A DNA stretch of 64,000 nucleotides from Crotophaga sulcirostris (lineage: Eukaryota; Chordata; Aves; Cuculiformes; Crotophagidae). The notes under the pieces are model-generated. The model was not told the origin of the DNA and did no database searches. It saw only the letters and a list, made by a program, of their open reading frames with translations. Every line of letters starts with the position of its first letter. Positions within the stretch are counted from its first letter, which is position 1. A program made the position numbers and the translations under genes. Below are positions 38,701 through 53,700 of the stretch, one piece after another. The stretch spans positions 1,324,985-1,388,984 of the forward strand of contig VYZB01000220.1 in assembly GCA_013397455.1 (NCBI GenBank), in the 5' to 3' direction.

Positions 38701-41700
38701 CCTTGGAGATGTTGCTGGCATCTCCATTCTGTTCACATCTGTTTCAAGGCTTAAATCCCCCTACTAAAGTGTCACATCTGTAGAAACCTCAGGAAGATTA
38801 CAAAACAAAAGCCCAAACAATCAGGACAAACGCAAAAGAGACACAAAGCACACAGTCATGTAAGCATATCTATTATTGGGATAGAAAGAGAAATGGAAGA
38901 ATTTTCTGAGCCACGACATTGACTTGAAATGAAGCTGTTCGTGCCAGCACATCAGTATCTCCATCCTTGATCTTTATATAGATGTACCTGCAGCCTTTCC
39001 CACCAGATCTGGCGGATGATCTCACGGCGTTCTGGTACAAGTTTATACTGGATTACCTCTTCCAATTCTGACAGCATCTGGCAGGATACCATAGCCTGAA
39101 GGAAACAATCACATTCCATCCCAATCACTACAGAACAAATCTATACTTAAGGAACAGTATTTTGACATCAAAATCTTAAAGAGCATGTGCTGTCCAACAG
39201 GTAAAGGACAGACTGTTAGATACCTGTATCTGGATAATCTGACAATTCAAACTTTCTAAATGTCAATTCTTATTTAAGGGGGATGCTCCCTTCACTTTTT
39301 AATTTGTCCCAGAGCTGCTCTTAACAACGTTATATTCCTTATCTGACAAGAGCCATTCAGCTTGTGGGCCTACACAGGTATCAAGTTTGATACAAATGCT
39401 ACTCAGAAGCAACTTCTAGAGACAGTCTGAAGCAGCAATGAGGAGAATGAAGGCTGAGAGTTAGACACTTACCCCATAGGCTCGACTGTAGCTCTCTCCT
39501 GCCATGGCAGTCAGTTCAGCATCTAGGAGATCTCTGGCTTTGTCAATGCACTGAAATAGAACAAGATTTTGGGGCAAAGGTAGTATGTTTTATCTAGACT
39601 CAACTGGTGAAACTTGCTATTCATCTGTTCCATCTCATGAACAAAGCTGGTGGTGTCCCCATTCTCCACTAAGAATCAGGAAAGCATGTTATCAGCAGAA
39701 AGAATCAACAAGAAAACAGTGTCCAGGGCAGGTACAGGGGAAGTCAAGGGGGCTTCATTTATCACCTGCACAGTCTGAAGTTTGTCTTTCTACCAAATCA
39801 AACTTTGCAGTGTTTCTAATCCCACTGTCATTGTAGAGCTCTGCATTAGTAACATTTATAGAGGAAGAGAGAAGCTCACATTTTAGTGCAAAAAGAGTCG
39901 GTTACAAAAAAAGCCTCAAGAAATGCCTCTTGATAATATACAATGACAGGAAATAGCTTTCACTGTTTTACGTAACCCAACAGATTTCTATGAATTTTAC
40001 AGGACAGCAAATTCCATTTCTCTTTCTGCAACTGAGGCACGCTCTTCAAGCACGAAATGAATCCTGCTCTGGTTCCAGCCATTATATAATCTCTCATCTA
40101 CAGTTTTTCCTGTTCCAAATGTTAAAGGTTAATCACAAACTCTTCCCGTTTGAATGCCTGGCTAATTTTACTGTGCACATCACGCAAAAATCGATGTATG
40201 GGTTTGACAGAGCAGACTGAATTACTCCTTTATCTAAGTTGGCAAGCCAGCAGAGAATTCTGAGAAATGGGACTTGAGCTTCCTTGGAAAGTAAACAACA
40301 TGCTCCACATCTACAGAGGTGAAAAAGTTTCTCTGTAAATCTCCTCTGCAACAAACAAGCATACCAGTATGGCTTTGTTTAATAGACTCACTCCTTGCCT
40401 TGGTTTCTCATTTCAGTCTAAGACCTAAGATTTATCACTGCTATCAGAAAAAATAGAGCAAAAGTTCAGGTACATGAAACACATTAGCACTTCACTGAAA
40501 AAGCTGCAAGAGGCAGAAGTGCACAGAACACCCATGAAGAATCTTATGTGTGTCTACTGCCACAGATGCCTTTAATCAAGCAGTGCCTTGTAGAATGGAC
40601 CCTCTGCTGGGACAATCCTTGTTCACTGTCTGTCTAGAAGACAGACAGAAGAGTAAGGAAGCCTAAGAATGACTACGGCATTCTTACACTCTACAGCACT
40701 GGACCGTTTGTAAATATATTCACTGCTGTGTTTCTGCAAATATGAGATAAGCTCACCAAGGTCTAATACATCAATGGAAAAAAGGTTATTGGGCGTTCAT
40801 AGGTTACAGCCAACTGCTTTAACACAGCATGTCTTTCCATAGCAACATAGTCTAGTTCATCTTAAACTAGGTTTTGGGAAGCCACCTAGATAATTACCTG
40901 CTGAGCCAGTGAGAAAAGGTCCTGATGAAGAGCCAGTACAGCCCTGTAGAAAGCACCATCATGAGTGTCCCGTGGGATCATGCAGGTGTATTCCTCCATG
41001 CTGTCCCACTGACCTGCAGAGATACAGATATCCCCAGGTAACACAACAGCCCTCTCTGCAAGGTGAGAACAGAGTTCTGCTACAGTGCTTAGACATAAGC
41101 AACTAGGCCTGAACCCTGTGTGGTACTTCTACATTTAGTCAGCTCTCCAACAGCTTGTCCTTGGCAGGTACAGTCTGTGTTATACACAGAAACTGTATAT
41201 ATACATACACAGAGTTATAGGCAAGCAAAAACAAAGGGATTTTTCTTCTAGGCAAATTGCTATCCTCACGGAAAAGGTTCTTGCATTCTTTGTGATGAAA
41301 AAGTTGAAAAGCTGACATTTGCAGAACATCTGAATGAATTAATGTCCTACAAAGCGAAAGACGAAATTTTCTCTGCAAAGTCTGGCAGACAGCAAGTGAT
41401 CTATAAGCCTCTCTGGTAAATCTTGGGCTATCAGCATAATGGATATTTGGACCATTTATAGATTTATTCCACTTAAGATTGTCTACTCAGCAGACACAAC
41501 CTATCAAAATGCTCAACAGATATTTGAGTTTGCAAATAAGAATCTGTCACAAATCTGAGAAATTCTTCTAATCTCATTTCAAGTCTGAGCTACGTTCAGT
41601 GTAAAAGGGACCAGTTAAGCAACTGATTACAGGCTCAGACCAATAAGGCAGTCTCTTCATTACCTGAAACCATACTGGGAGACCTGTTTTAAATGCAGGT

Positions 41701-44700
41701 TTTCCAGAAGGCTTCAGTGTTGAATGACACTTGCTTCATATCCCAAAGTGAATAATTTTGTACTCTGATTTTGCTGTTTCTTGTATTTTGTAGTTCTGCA
41801 ATAAGGTAAAACTGCCTGTACTTCCACGCTGTGGGCTGACACGTACTACCGCACAAGGATACGTTACCTAGACCCCAGGCAGCAGCAGCAGCCATCCTAG
41901 CCATCTTAGCTTGGGTTTCATCATTGACCTGTGTCCACTTTTCACAGCATTGCTGGTGGAGCTGCCCCCTAAGAAGAATCCACAATTTCTGATCAGCAAA
42001 AAGCCTCTTCTAGGAATTCTGCCTTATTAAGCAACCACTTTCTACAGGTAAAACAACAACCAGCCCCATCATTCTTTTTATCTAGAATGGAGAACAGGTG
42101 GCTTCTCCTCTGGCTAACTTGGACATGCTAGTCTGATGACAAATATCCTATCATCAGAAAATAATTTAAAGGCACACTGTGCTTAGAAAACACAAACCTG
42201 GACAAAAGTTTGCATTTGTAGTTAGTAACACCCATTTCATGAACTGAACTGTCAGTTCCAGTCCACAAATACAAAGAATCTGAGAAAAAAGACAAACCAC
42301 CACAAAACAAGGGATGTTTAACTTCTTTTTGCTAGTGTCTGTAGAAGCAACATATAAACTGAATAACTCATGCATGGCTCCTGCTATGAAACAATTCAGA
42401 TAAACACATCAAGTTTGAAAACAGAGGGTAGAAAATCAATGCTGCTGTAACCCAGTATGACGACTTGTCATGGCAAGATCTCAGAGGGGATCTGAATCTT
42501 TCATCTCCAGTGGAGAGAAAGCATCAGGATTTTTTATATTATTTCTTTTAAATAAACTGTGAATGCTCCATTAATCAAACCAATTACTGTGGGTGTTGCA
42601 GTTCTAGGATTTCTCAGGCTGGATATTCTAGCAGTGGAATAGCTGCCAACTGTGAAGGAAGCAAACTTGCCTTCCCTGCTGTCATTCTCACTCCTCCCAG
42701 AAAGGAAGATGAGTTAGGCAACAGCACTGATGGGCTGCCACGGGCAAGACAATCATTCTGACAGCTTAATGGTCAGAAGAAAAAAAAAATAACAAACCAA
42801 CAAATGAAAAACCCTGCCAAACCCAGCAGCAGCAGTAAATGAGGTCCTTGGAGGTGCTAATAATGCAGTATGGTTCTTGCAAACATTAACTACATCAGGA
42901 GACAAATGGCTAAGAAATTTTTGGCTGTACTTTCAAAACGTCACTGCACAGAGGACTGAAATAATGATGTTGCTTGGTATCATTTCTAGATTAACTGTCA
43001 TATTCTGCCAAGCAGACTCCAGCAGCACAAATGGTCAAGTGGAACTACTGAAGAGCATGAGCTACCACACCATGGAATTCTCAGTCAGCTGCAAGGTAAC
43101 AGACAGCACTTTGCAAAGGCACTTCTGAACTGTAAAAAACATATGCATAGAGACGGTGCCGCTCCACAACAGCGAGCACACAGATCTTAGTGAGATTGTG
43201 ACTGCTGCGGTCACTACAGACTATCAATAGATGAACCATATCTAGCTCCAACAGAAGAAAAGCATCCTTTCGCAATGTTTGTCACTGATATATGAAGAAG
43301 CAGGAGGTTCGGAGAGGACACTTTACACAAATACACATTCAGCAGGAGGGAGGAATTTCATAAATCCCTGGTGGGAACTGCCTACTCCTATAAGAGATGA
43401 TTGAGAAACTGCTCTGTAAGAGGATCTATTTTTCCTACTGAAAAAGCTACACCCAGTATGCCTCACCCTCATCTAGAAATAAAAAGGGCAGAAAAAAGCT
43501 GTCAGAATTAGGTTTCTCAAACAGTTCTGTTTCTCTAGCAGTAAAATGACTTTAGTGAAGAAGAATCTCTGTACTGTGTGCCATCCCATGGGTTCACGTC
43601 AGGAGCCATCAGGAGAGAGCTCGAGTGACATGAAAAGTTCAGTCGAAAGGCGGAACCTGGACCAAATCACATATGCCCCTGGGTAGAACTGCATGCTACA
43701 GTGCACAGGATGCCTTCTCCAATTATCTTCTTTGAATTGAAGTGAATAGGGAGAAAAACAGAAGCCTCAGTTAACTAGCATGTTAGAAGTCACTACCAGC
43801 TCATCCTCTCACAAAAACTGACTCACATGTGTTGACGACATAGATTTCACACAGGGTTTGAAATACCAAATGTCCACAAAGACAATGTGAAAGAATGCTA
43901 AAAAAGAGTAATAGTGAAAAACTCAGCAATCTACAAGATGAGCAAAAGGTCTGGATAGGTACAGGTCTAACCATGAATAAATACAGAGATCTCTCATGTT
44001 TTAATCAGAACTTTAAAAGGAGGGTGACAATGTGCTCCTTTTATAATTGTTTTTGACAAGTGCTGCCCAGTTAAAGTTCCCTGAGAGGTTACCTCTACTT
44101 ACAATTTCTTTCTCAGTTACAAATGGGGTTGATCTGATCACAAGACTGCAGAATCTCTTTCAGAGAGACCTTAACTTATCAGATGGCCCATCCCAAAAGG
44201 ATTAGAGACATTATTACCCATTCTGACTTCAATGAACTATATGAGAAGTCGCTGGAAATAAACTATTAAGTAAGCAGGAGTAAATGCTAATTCAGGCAAA
44301 AAAAATTCACCTGGATGTCAGCATCCAGAGAAGAGTTAGGCACCATTTTTAAAGGCACTATTTTCCCTAGTCTTCAGATATTCCCCTCTTACCATTCACC
44401 AAGTGCTTCCAAGCAACGCATCCGTCCTAGCATCAGCTCAGGATCATCTTTGTTTGTGTCCATCTTCTTGTCATACGCCACCAGAGCATCTTCCCACTCA
44501 TGAAGCTTTTCATACCAGGTAGCTTGAATTTCCTAAGAGAAAAAGAAAAAATAAAACAGAATAAATAGTGTGATTAACAGTCACCATTACATACTAACTA
44601 CCACAGGTTTTCCTGAAAAATTCGGTGTCTATGGTAGTTATTTAGTCCTTTTTCCATTCTAAATATCCTCATGGACTTCTGTGATACAGAGAAAAGCCTT

Positions 44701-47700
44701 GAGCTCTGAGTATTGAATCCTGGGTATAGCTTACCTGCACAGAAATGAATTCAGGTTTACCAGAGGGATCAATTGAGCACCATCCCTCTATTCAGTGCCT
44801 CTGAAATACTAGCTAAGTAGCTGGTGCTTTTCTTTTTGGAGAAGGGAATGAATGGAATAGGAAAAGAGGTAAATCTATAAATATCCCACTTCCCATTGTT
44901 GCACATGCTTGCATTTAAACAAGAACAACAGGTGCATGTTCAGAAATGGAGTGACTAACTGGAAAAAAAACCCCAAGCCCCAGAAGCACATGGGCTACTG
45001 CTAGGCCATTTTTTAATAGACCAGACATGTATCATGTTGGAGTCTAATCAGAGCCCTCACAAGGAAAGGTTGTGGTTTGTGACAAGGACTTTAAAGTAAG
45101 CCAAGCAGTAATCCTTATCAGCTGCACAAACTTTTCTTCAGTCCTTGTTTCTAGATTTTTTTTTGCTAATTTTCAAGTAATGAAATGCCTGGATATTTTT
45201 TCCATACTGATCTCTGCCAATGTTTTTCTGCTCAGCCCTTGGCAGCTCAAGTCTTGACAGAGGCTGTAGAATAGATTCTTCTCCTAGCCCTGTGGACAGG
45301 TCAGTATAAACCACGCTCTGCGTTCCAGGTCTTCCACTTAGGATGTTTATATACTAGCCTTTAACTTCTCAGTTCAGTCATAATATTTCAAGTTAGTTCC
45401 TGAAAGTAGAGCTCAGCTCCTCTTAATTTCTTTTCACTGCCTGTTCTGGCAAACTCTGCGTTTGCTACTATACAGCTAAATACACAGTATACATCCCCAT
45501 AGGCAGCAAGGAATCTTCAGTACCGATGCAATATTATAAGTGGGGATAGAACTTCAACCACACATAAAAAAACGCCTACAAAACCCCCAAAAACCAAAAG
45601 ACACAAAGAAAAGAGTTACCCAGCAGGACTCACCAGCTCCCCGAAGTGCTTCATGGCATATTCCAGTACCCCAGCAGCTGCTTCTGGCTGTTGCAGTTTA
45701 TTGTTAATGCTGAAAAGGTAGGAAGAAAAAGACCATTAAACACAGTTGACAATTATTAGGGGCTGGTATGAGCTTCTGCTTGATAACACTAAGCTCTATC
45801 ATTTAGAAATACAATGGAACATCCTCCTTTTCTTTAAAACTTTCAAGTGAATGATTAGACTACACAAGACATGCAGTGACTACATATTTGCAAAACAATA
45901 GGTGCACGGGTATTCTCAAGACTTGTTACACAAAACAGTGATTATATGTGATTATCAATTCTAAATATTAATAGCAGCCTGCACAGGGAGAATAATAGTT
46001 GCCAATAGTTTGAAAGGCATAATTTCTCAAACAGCTGCACTTATTAAGCGCTTTACAGTACTGATTTTTTGCCCCTTTCTCTTAAACAGACAACCAACTC
46101 CTTTAAAAACCACAGCAGAGATTTTAATGTTCCAGGAAATTGTCTACATCATTAGAATAGTTGAGAAATATCACCAGGAACGCACCTGCTGGCTTCACAG
46201 AAAGTTTGCAACCCTGCTTTCAGTTTCATGCTTCATCTAATGCCTCTGCGCTGGCACTAACCAAGACTAGTGCTCCTCTTTGCTGGTTTTCAAGAACACA
46301 TCACAAACTCCTGCCATACCAGCCAGTCCTCATTCTGTACCAGTGAGGCACCTGGCTTTCCAAGGGCAGCTGGATTTTGTGAAGCATAGCAAATAGGCTC
46401 CTCGTGAGCCTGGTTCTCCAGCTCAGCAACATGATGCACAGCTATTCTTTTAAATAATTTCTATTTTTCATTGGTTTTCTGATCTTACTATCAGAAATGG
46501 CTCTGTGTGCACACTGGTGCTTGGTAATCAGTGCTTTTGCTAAGCCCTAATTTAATGAGGAAAATAACTTTTTATGAGGCTAATGCTACTTCATAAAGCT
46601 TATTTACAAACAGTACTGACTCACTGCTCTTCTCTTTCCTAACGGTGCTGGAGAACAAGCAGCACAAGTTGTTCAAAGCAATGTCACAACACCTGAGCAT
46701 TGTTATCACAATGACTGCTGTTTCTCCCCACTATGAGGCCTGTTGATCAGTAGGAGACAAGGAAATCTGTAGGATTAAAGGGGGTATTTTAACAGACAAA
46801 AGAAGGGAAAATTTCAAACGAGTGCTGTATTTCCTCTGCCTGTAGAAGTTTCCTTTCCTGACAATTAAAAAACCAAGCTCCTAGACACACTCTGGACATC
46901 TGGGAAAGTCAAGTAAAATATCTTTGGAAATGGGAGCTAAGAATGGCTGAGCTCAGATCAGATTTAGTCAGGCTGAGGATCATAATCACAGTTCAAGAAG
47001 ACAGGCACCCAGAAATGGGAAGCACTTGAAATATATCCATGCCTTTTTTAGCAAGATAATCAAAGAACAGACTACCTCCACGCTTCCCAAGGAAAAGCAA
47101 GGCAGCAGTGCCTCATAAAAGTGATAAATAGCTGTCACATTTCATATCCCAATGATTTAAAGAGCCATTGGCAGACACATCACTTCAGGCATGTCAGACA
47201 GTTAATTACTTCCAAGTTATCCTTCTTGTCAATGCTTCCTGACAAAACTGGCTGTTATCTTTTATTCTCCAACAATTAGCACTGCTCTTTTGCTGATGTT
47301 CTGTGCTGCACTCAATTACTCTTTTTTGTTTCTTACTTTCTTGGCTGCCCAAAGTAGAATTAAATGTTTCAAAGCTGTCTATGGTTTGGGTTGAGCAAAG
47401 GGAGGGGGACTACGAGAAGGGGAAGGAGAAAGACTTTGATTTAGAAGAATACACAGCAGTAGATATAATACTATGTTGTCATTATTAATCATAAATGACT
47501 GTCTTGTAACAAATGATCTAACCCACACAGTGAGTAAAGATAAGTAATTCTGTGAATAAGGATAAGCCACTGACTGGGAAATCTGACAGTTACTCCATGT
47601 TTTGATGCACCACATTAAAAGATCATATACAGAAAATATAGGGGCAAGGGGGGAGCAATGACATTCACTGCTTTGGCAGAAATAGACCTAAATACAGAGA

Positions 47701-50700
47701 AGTGCAACTGTCGGGAAGAGCACAAAAATCCCTCCAAAGCAAGACTCACACATCCAAGTGGGCTTTATTAACATGACTGAACGTTCACTGACTTATTTCC
47801 TCAGAGCAATAAAACCTTGGTAATCACAGCATCGGTTTGCTATTCAGTTTTACAGGCTAAGGGAAACTCAGTTGCATGGGGATTAAGTTCTGATCTCGTG
47901 TTTTGGAGTTTTTTAGTCTGTTTTGAAAAACCTCGGATTTCTGCTTTTTCTCATCTGCTGGGTTCAGTGTGCTCCGAGTGCTGGAAGTATTGACAGTTCC
48001 CCAAAAATCACTGCTACCACAGCTGCTTGGAATGTGTTTTCAACAGACCCAGCACTCTCTGCATACAAATTCTCTGAGAGTTTCTTGCAGACTGTACTTC
48101 TCTTGGAAAAGCCTTTCCACACGGGTCCTGTTAACACGTTCAAAAGACACATTTAGAAATCATGGCATTCTGTGCTTTCCTACCCTTTCACCTTCCCACC
48201 ACTAAGGTATTGCCTCTCTCCCAGCAGACCTGACAAGGTCTGTGCTTAGGTAGAATCTTCCTAAATTTTGTAATGCTCTTAAAGCATCACAGAGCTGTTT
48301 TCTAGTTACTGTGCTGGAGGCCAGACAGAATGAAGAATGCTACAGGCATCTAGGCACACAGAAGAGGCCCTGAAGGGCAAATATTCCAGGCAGGTTGAGT
48401 TGCCAGGGGGTTTTACAGTCAGTGTTGTTGCTGGAAATCAGGGGAATAGATTTCTGCTTTTATCTGGAAAAAGATAACTACAAAATCTGTCTGCATTAAA
48501 GAAGAAGGTGGGACAACATCTTTCAAGACAGAAACAATGCTGCTGGCTAACTCAGCAGACAGCAACTTAAGCCTTTGTTTACTGGGTGGTCTCCTTGCAG
48601 TCGTTCCTAATTCAGGATAATATGAAGTTTAATATTATTGTCAGAAAGCATCCCAAAACTTGGTAGAGAAACCTTATTTTTGCAGTACAGCAGCTTATGT
48701 GCAAAGCCTGGACAAGAAGCCAAACCCTTTATTTTTTTCAGTCTCCCCAAGTTTAAAAAGCACCTCTATGGGACAGATTTTACCAACTTAAGTGAAGATT
48801 GTTTTTCCTTCTGAAAAAGTGCTGAGATCTTGCTTCTGGGATCAGGAATGGAAGGCACTCCTAACTTTGTGGACACTTTGCGGAACAGATAATCCTCTGG
48901 CAAAAGGAATCAGCTTTGTTGGCCAGTTTCCCCAATTCTACAGTTTGTGTTCAGGCATCCCTGAGTTCTTGATTCAACAAACCTTAGAAAACAATCAATT
49001 GCCCCTCAAACTACACTAAAAAAACATGCATTTCCGTAACACCAGTAAAATTATTCCCAAGCTGAGAACAAATATATGTTTGAGAAACCAATACCAGCAA
49101 AGGGCTGTTAACAATAAACAGTTGTGATGATTGACTCTTTAAAGACAGGAGTAGCAGCCCCCTCCAGCTTTTCAGCAAGGGCAACCACATTGCTCACAGG
49201 CATTAAAACTGGCCAAATTCCCAATTTTGATAAAAATGCTTGCAAATCAAATAAAAAAAGATCATGAGCTTTGAAAGGAAAAGCCTTGAAAACTGTTACA
49301 ATGAAATACTTAGCCAGCCCTGCTGCTCAGGCTGCAAAGCTGTTGGTATCACTTGTTCTTTATTAACTAGATGCAGCAAAGGCAGAGAAGAAAAACAAAT
49401 GGCTATCAAGATATTTAGAAGAAAAAGGTGTGTATTGGTTAAAAGAAATCACAGATGCTTGTAGGAAGTATCCGTGCTTGTTTCTCATCAGGCCTTCTCA
49501 CTTGTTCCACCTGTTCCTACAGAACTTCAGAGATTTACAATAATTACTTTCAGTAGACTTCAATTTTATTTACCTTTATTAGAGATTTAGTTATTATTGT
49601 AAAGGTATAGCAGAGTGACTATCAGAACATTTACAAGCCTCTCCCAAAGGCAGAGGTGAACAGTTTCACACTTCCTGGGAGGGGAACAAAGTACTTCACC
49701 AAGCTTCGACAAAGTGTGGAGTCCTGCTGTCTGCCATGACAAGAGCCTTTGCCATCTCGGCAAACACTAGGAATGCTGGACTCTAAATATTTGCTGGATG
49801 CATATTAAGGTTTTTGCAATGACTGGCTACCAAATAAATAGCCACAGGGCACGGTGCTTTTCTTCTTGTCTTGGCTTCACGTCCACCTGCCAGAACAGCT
49901 TCCCAGAGACAGCAGTGATTTAAACCCACCTCTGATCTAATCTGGCCCTCCAGGGACAAGAGAGATTTGGTTCTAATCAAGTAATACTAATATCCTTGAA
50001 TTTGGAAACATCAACCAACATTATAAGCATAAGATACATACTAACTGCAACTATATTTAGACTTAGTTCTCCCAACCACATCCTTAAAGTCAAAAAGGGT
50101 TTGCCTTATGTTCTTGACTTCAGGATTTCAGCTTTTTAGCAACCATGTAGCTGAGTATTTCCACATACAAAATATAATGGAAGAAAACCAAGGCAATGGA
50201 TTTTAGACTAAATGATACTGGGTTTCTCTATCAGTACTGGTGGAAAGAAAAAATAGGACTAGGACCCACTCAGTAAACACAGAACTAGTTTCTCCTTAGT
50301 TATGCACAAAACTATGCCTCTTTCCAAAATACAAGATCCTGAATTTGCATTGTAAATACTCTAGTAGCTAACAGTGGAACCATTTCCTAGAGACTGTCAG
50401 GTTCCACAGCTGATCTAACCTGGCAGTGACTACCAGCAGTAGCTGTTGCTGTCTAAGTGACTGCACTCAGTTCTCCATGCAACACAGAAAGATTCATCTT
50501 TCAAATACTCATAAAGAAGTCAAATTCCATAAAGGCTAAGGTCTCTGCCAAGGGGGATCTGTCTGCCCAAATCTCTCTTAATGCTTCCTCAAAAGTAATG
50601 ACAGATGGGAAGGCTTGTGCTCTTTTCCATTCCTGCATATGTCTGTTGTCACCCCCTTACACAGAATGAAGTGAGAGACCAAAGAAATATTACCTCTGTT

Positions 50701-53700
50701 TTAAAACAGGTAAACCAAAGCACGCAAAAGAAAGACAGCTTGCACTAGGATACACAAATCAGAGGCTGAATCCAAAATAAAATCCTGGCTGTCTCATTTC
50801 CAATTAAATACTCCAGTTTAGAGAGGGGATTTGGAGACCTTTCTGCACTGTTTTGTAACACCTGTGTGTTTGGCTGAATCCTAGATCCTTTAAAAGTTTG
50901 TATCCAGGGAATACATGGACTGACAAGTGGCTCCTCTCTTCCACAACTACCCCTCATGATGTGAGTGTGTGTGAAATTCAGGCTGTACAAGACAGACAAG
51001 AGTTACAATGAGCAAGAGCAGCAGCAGAATGGATTGAAGCCCTATGTAACATGATGGGGGTGTTAGGAGAGTGGCTTTTTTTGGGGTGGAGAAGCCGGAG
51101 TCCAGCCTGTCCTATTCTTTGTTCCAACTTCGACAAAAACACGTTTCTCATCACAGGAAGCCTGAGAAGAATTTGCCCCTGGGAATGACAGAAGCTCCAG
51201 CTGGAAGAGGGCTCAGACAGGATTAGAGGCAGAACAAAAAGGTCAGGCTTTCATCCATGTGCAGTTGCACTTTCTGGTCTGAAGTATAAAAAGCAATTTT
51301 GCTATGGAAGTTTTCTGGAATGTCCATGACAAAAATGTGACTGAAGCCTACGGTCTGCTGTGGAGGTATCTGCAGTACTTTAATCAAATCGTGCTTGCAT
51401 ACCTCTGGCAATATCTCAGGTCACCAATACCACACAGCAGCCTCCCCAGCTGATATTACAGACTACAGTGGTTTCTGCCTGAAGCACCAGCAGTCACCGA
51501 CAATGAAACTCAAGACACTCCTGTATGGAGTCATTTCTGACCTCCTCCAAAAGATCCCTTCTTCCTCCTCAAAGAAAATTAAGGTTTATAAAACATCTAA
51601 ATTCACATTCCACCCCTTCAGTGCTTTGATGCTTTCATTGTCCTAAACCTTTGTAGCCTCTGGGGTCACTCATTACTCTTCTGCACAAAAACTACCAGCA
51701 AGCTGTGGTACAAATCAGAGGCAGAACCAAAGCACCTAGCAACAAGTGTAAAAAGCTGGGGAATAGCACAGATGCAGATGGAATAGCACATTTCAGTTGG
51801 GTTTGTCCTAGTTTGCTCTGTAGAAGAAGCAAGACAAGTTTTCTTTTTTTTCCTTGGACACCAAGAAGCTCTCCTGGTATTTAACCTAGTAGCAGATACA
51901 TGAGCTATTTACCCTTCAATGCATCGCATCTCTGCTGGTTATCACAACAGAAACTTTGCAGGAAGATGCAAGAACCCACACGTCAGGCAATTACAGAGCA
52001 GCTGGTCTGTGGAGAAACAACTAATCTGTAAGGACGTAGAGTAAAGGTTGCAGAGGGCTGAACCACTGCAGAAACAGTTCTACTTTGGGATCAAGCAGCT
52101 ATAACCAACTTCTGAACTGTTAAAAGATATAAACAAGGAGATTGGAAGTCACTATCTCAGCCAGTTGATACATGATCTGTACTCTGGATGCCTAAAGATT
52201 TAAGATTTACCCTTAAACCTACACTTTATGTAATTGTGGATATTTTAGTTATCCATACATTTTCCTCTCTTAAAATCCTGTTAGGTAAATCACATTGCCT
52301 GTAAAAGATCCATCTCTTGTCAATTTTAAGTACGCTGTCTTTCAGCACTACTTAATAACCTTTCGATTGCCCACCAAGAGTAAACAGAGGCATAGGGTTT
52401 GGAATTACATATTTTGCAGATTTCTTTCCATCCCATCCTCAGATATCCCATGTCTAGCAAGAACTGCCCTGAATTCTACAAAACAAACAGTGCAGTGTCC
52501 AGAGAGAGGAAGATAAGATGCTGAACTGATTAATTTCCTAAGATATTTTCTAAATTAAACCTGGCAAACAGAGTTACCCCCTACAGCTTCTGGGGAATAT
52601 AGAGTAGGACTTGTTGCAGCTAGGGCTACCTGCTAGGGAGTTACCTTCCCTGAACTTTACACAAACTCATGCTGTTTGTACAGTCTTTTCACATTCTGGA
52701 CCTGTAATGCTCTTACATTATTGGAATGCCAGATTTAGGCACCAAGAGGGCTGCAATCCAATAGGCAATAATCACTGGAAACTCTTCTCGTTTCCTAGCC
52801 ATCTCCCACATCCCTTCCAAACAGAACTCAGTAAAGTCCCTCCCACTCTCCCCAACCTTTCCTGGCTAAAACCTGTTCCAGTTTCACCCTGTAAACACCT
52901 GATATGAACAGATGAACTGGGAGGGGCCAGAAAACTCTTCATAGCTTTAGAGAAGGTGGAGGTAAACAGAAAAATAGTATATAAGATGCTTTGAGAAAGA
53001 CTTCCAAAGGGCATAGACTCTGACAGGAGGGGTCTGAAAAAAGCTACTCCTTCAGGCTCCACCTTCAGAGCCTCACTTCATTGGAAGAAAACTAGGTACC
53101 AGTCTGCTGTAGCACTTGCAGAAAGTTTCATACCTACCCCAGCTGCTTCCAGACTACCCGCAGCCAGCTGGAAGTTTTCTGTTGCTGTAAGCAAAAATGC
53201 CAGCAAGATCCAGTGCGCAGCTGGTGTGGCTCTGCATTGTCACTGTGTCTGTGGTGATCTATCCAGCCCTGCTGCAGAAGCCTCCCAAAAGGAGAACCAT
53301 CAATGGGAACACACAGTCCAAGGCGACAGGCTGCTGCCATGAGATCAAGGAGCTCAAGTTGCAAGTAGCCAACCTGAGCAGAATGCTGCAAGAGCTGAGC
53401 AAGAAGCAGGAAAGCGACTGGGTCAACATGGTGATGCAGGTGATGGAGCTGGAAGGCAGCACCAAGCAGATGGAAACCCGCCTCATCGATGCCGAGAGCA
53501 AATACTCCGAAATGAACAACCAGATAGATATCATGCAACTCCAGGCAGCTCAGACGGTCACTCAGACTTCAGCTGGTAAGAAGGGAGTCCCCAAGCTCCC
53601 ACATATACCTCTTAATAGAGCACAAAACAAAGTAATGCTTAGTTCTTAATGGTAGCATATCCCACTGATGTGATTAGCAAGCACACATACTGAAAACTTC

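Noticed and set aside
45710..52977. Possible further nested gene in MTOR intron 28
   Set aside because: Short open frames here have random composition, no splice-linked partners and no similarity that I recognise.
53134..53538. 134-codon minus-strand frame opposite ANGPTL7 exon 1
   Set aside because: It is a shadow of the coiled-coil coding sequence; leucine/histidine-rich antisense translation with no start context or homology seen.
53576..53649. Extension of the ANGPTL7 first-exon frame beyond its donor
   Set aside because: The gtaaga donor and the in-phase exon 2 show that this is intron read-through.
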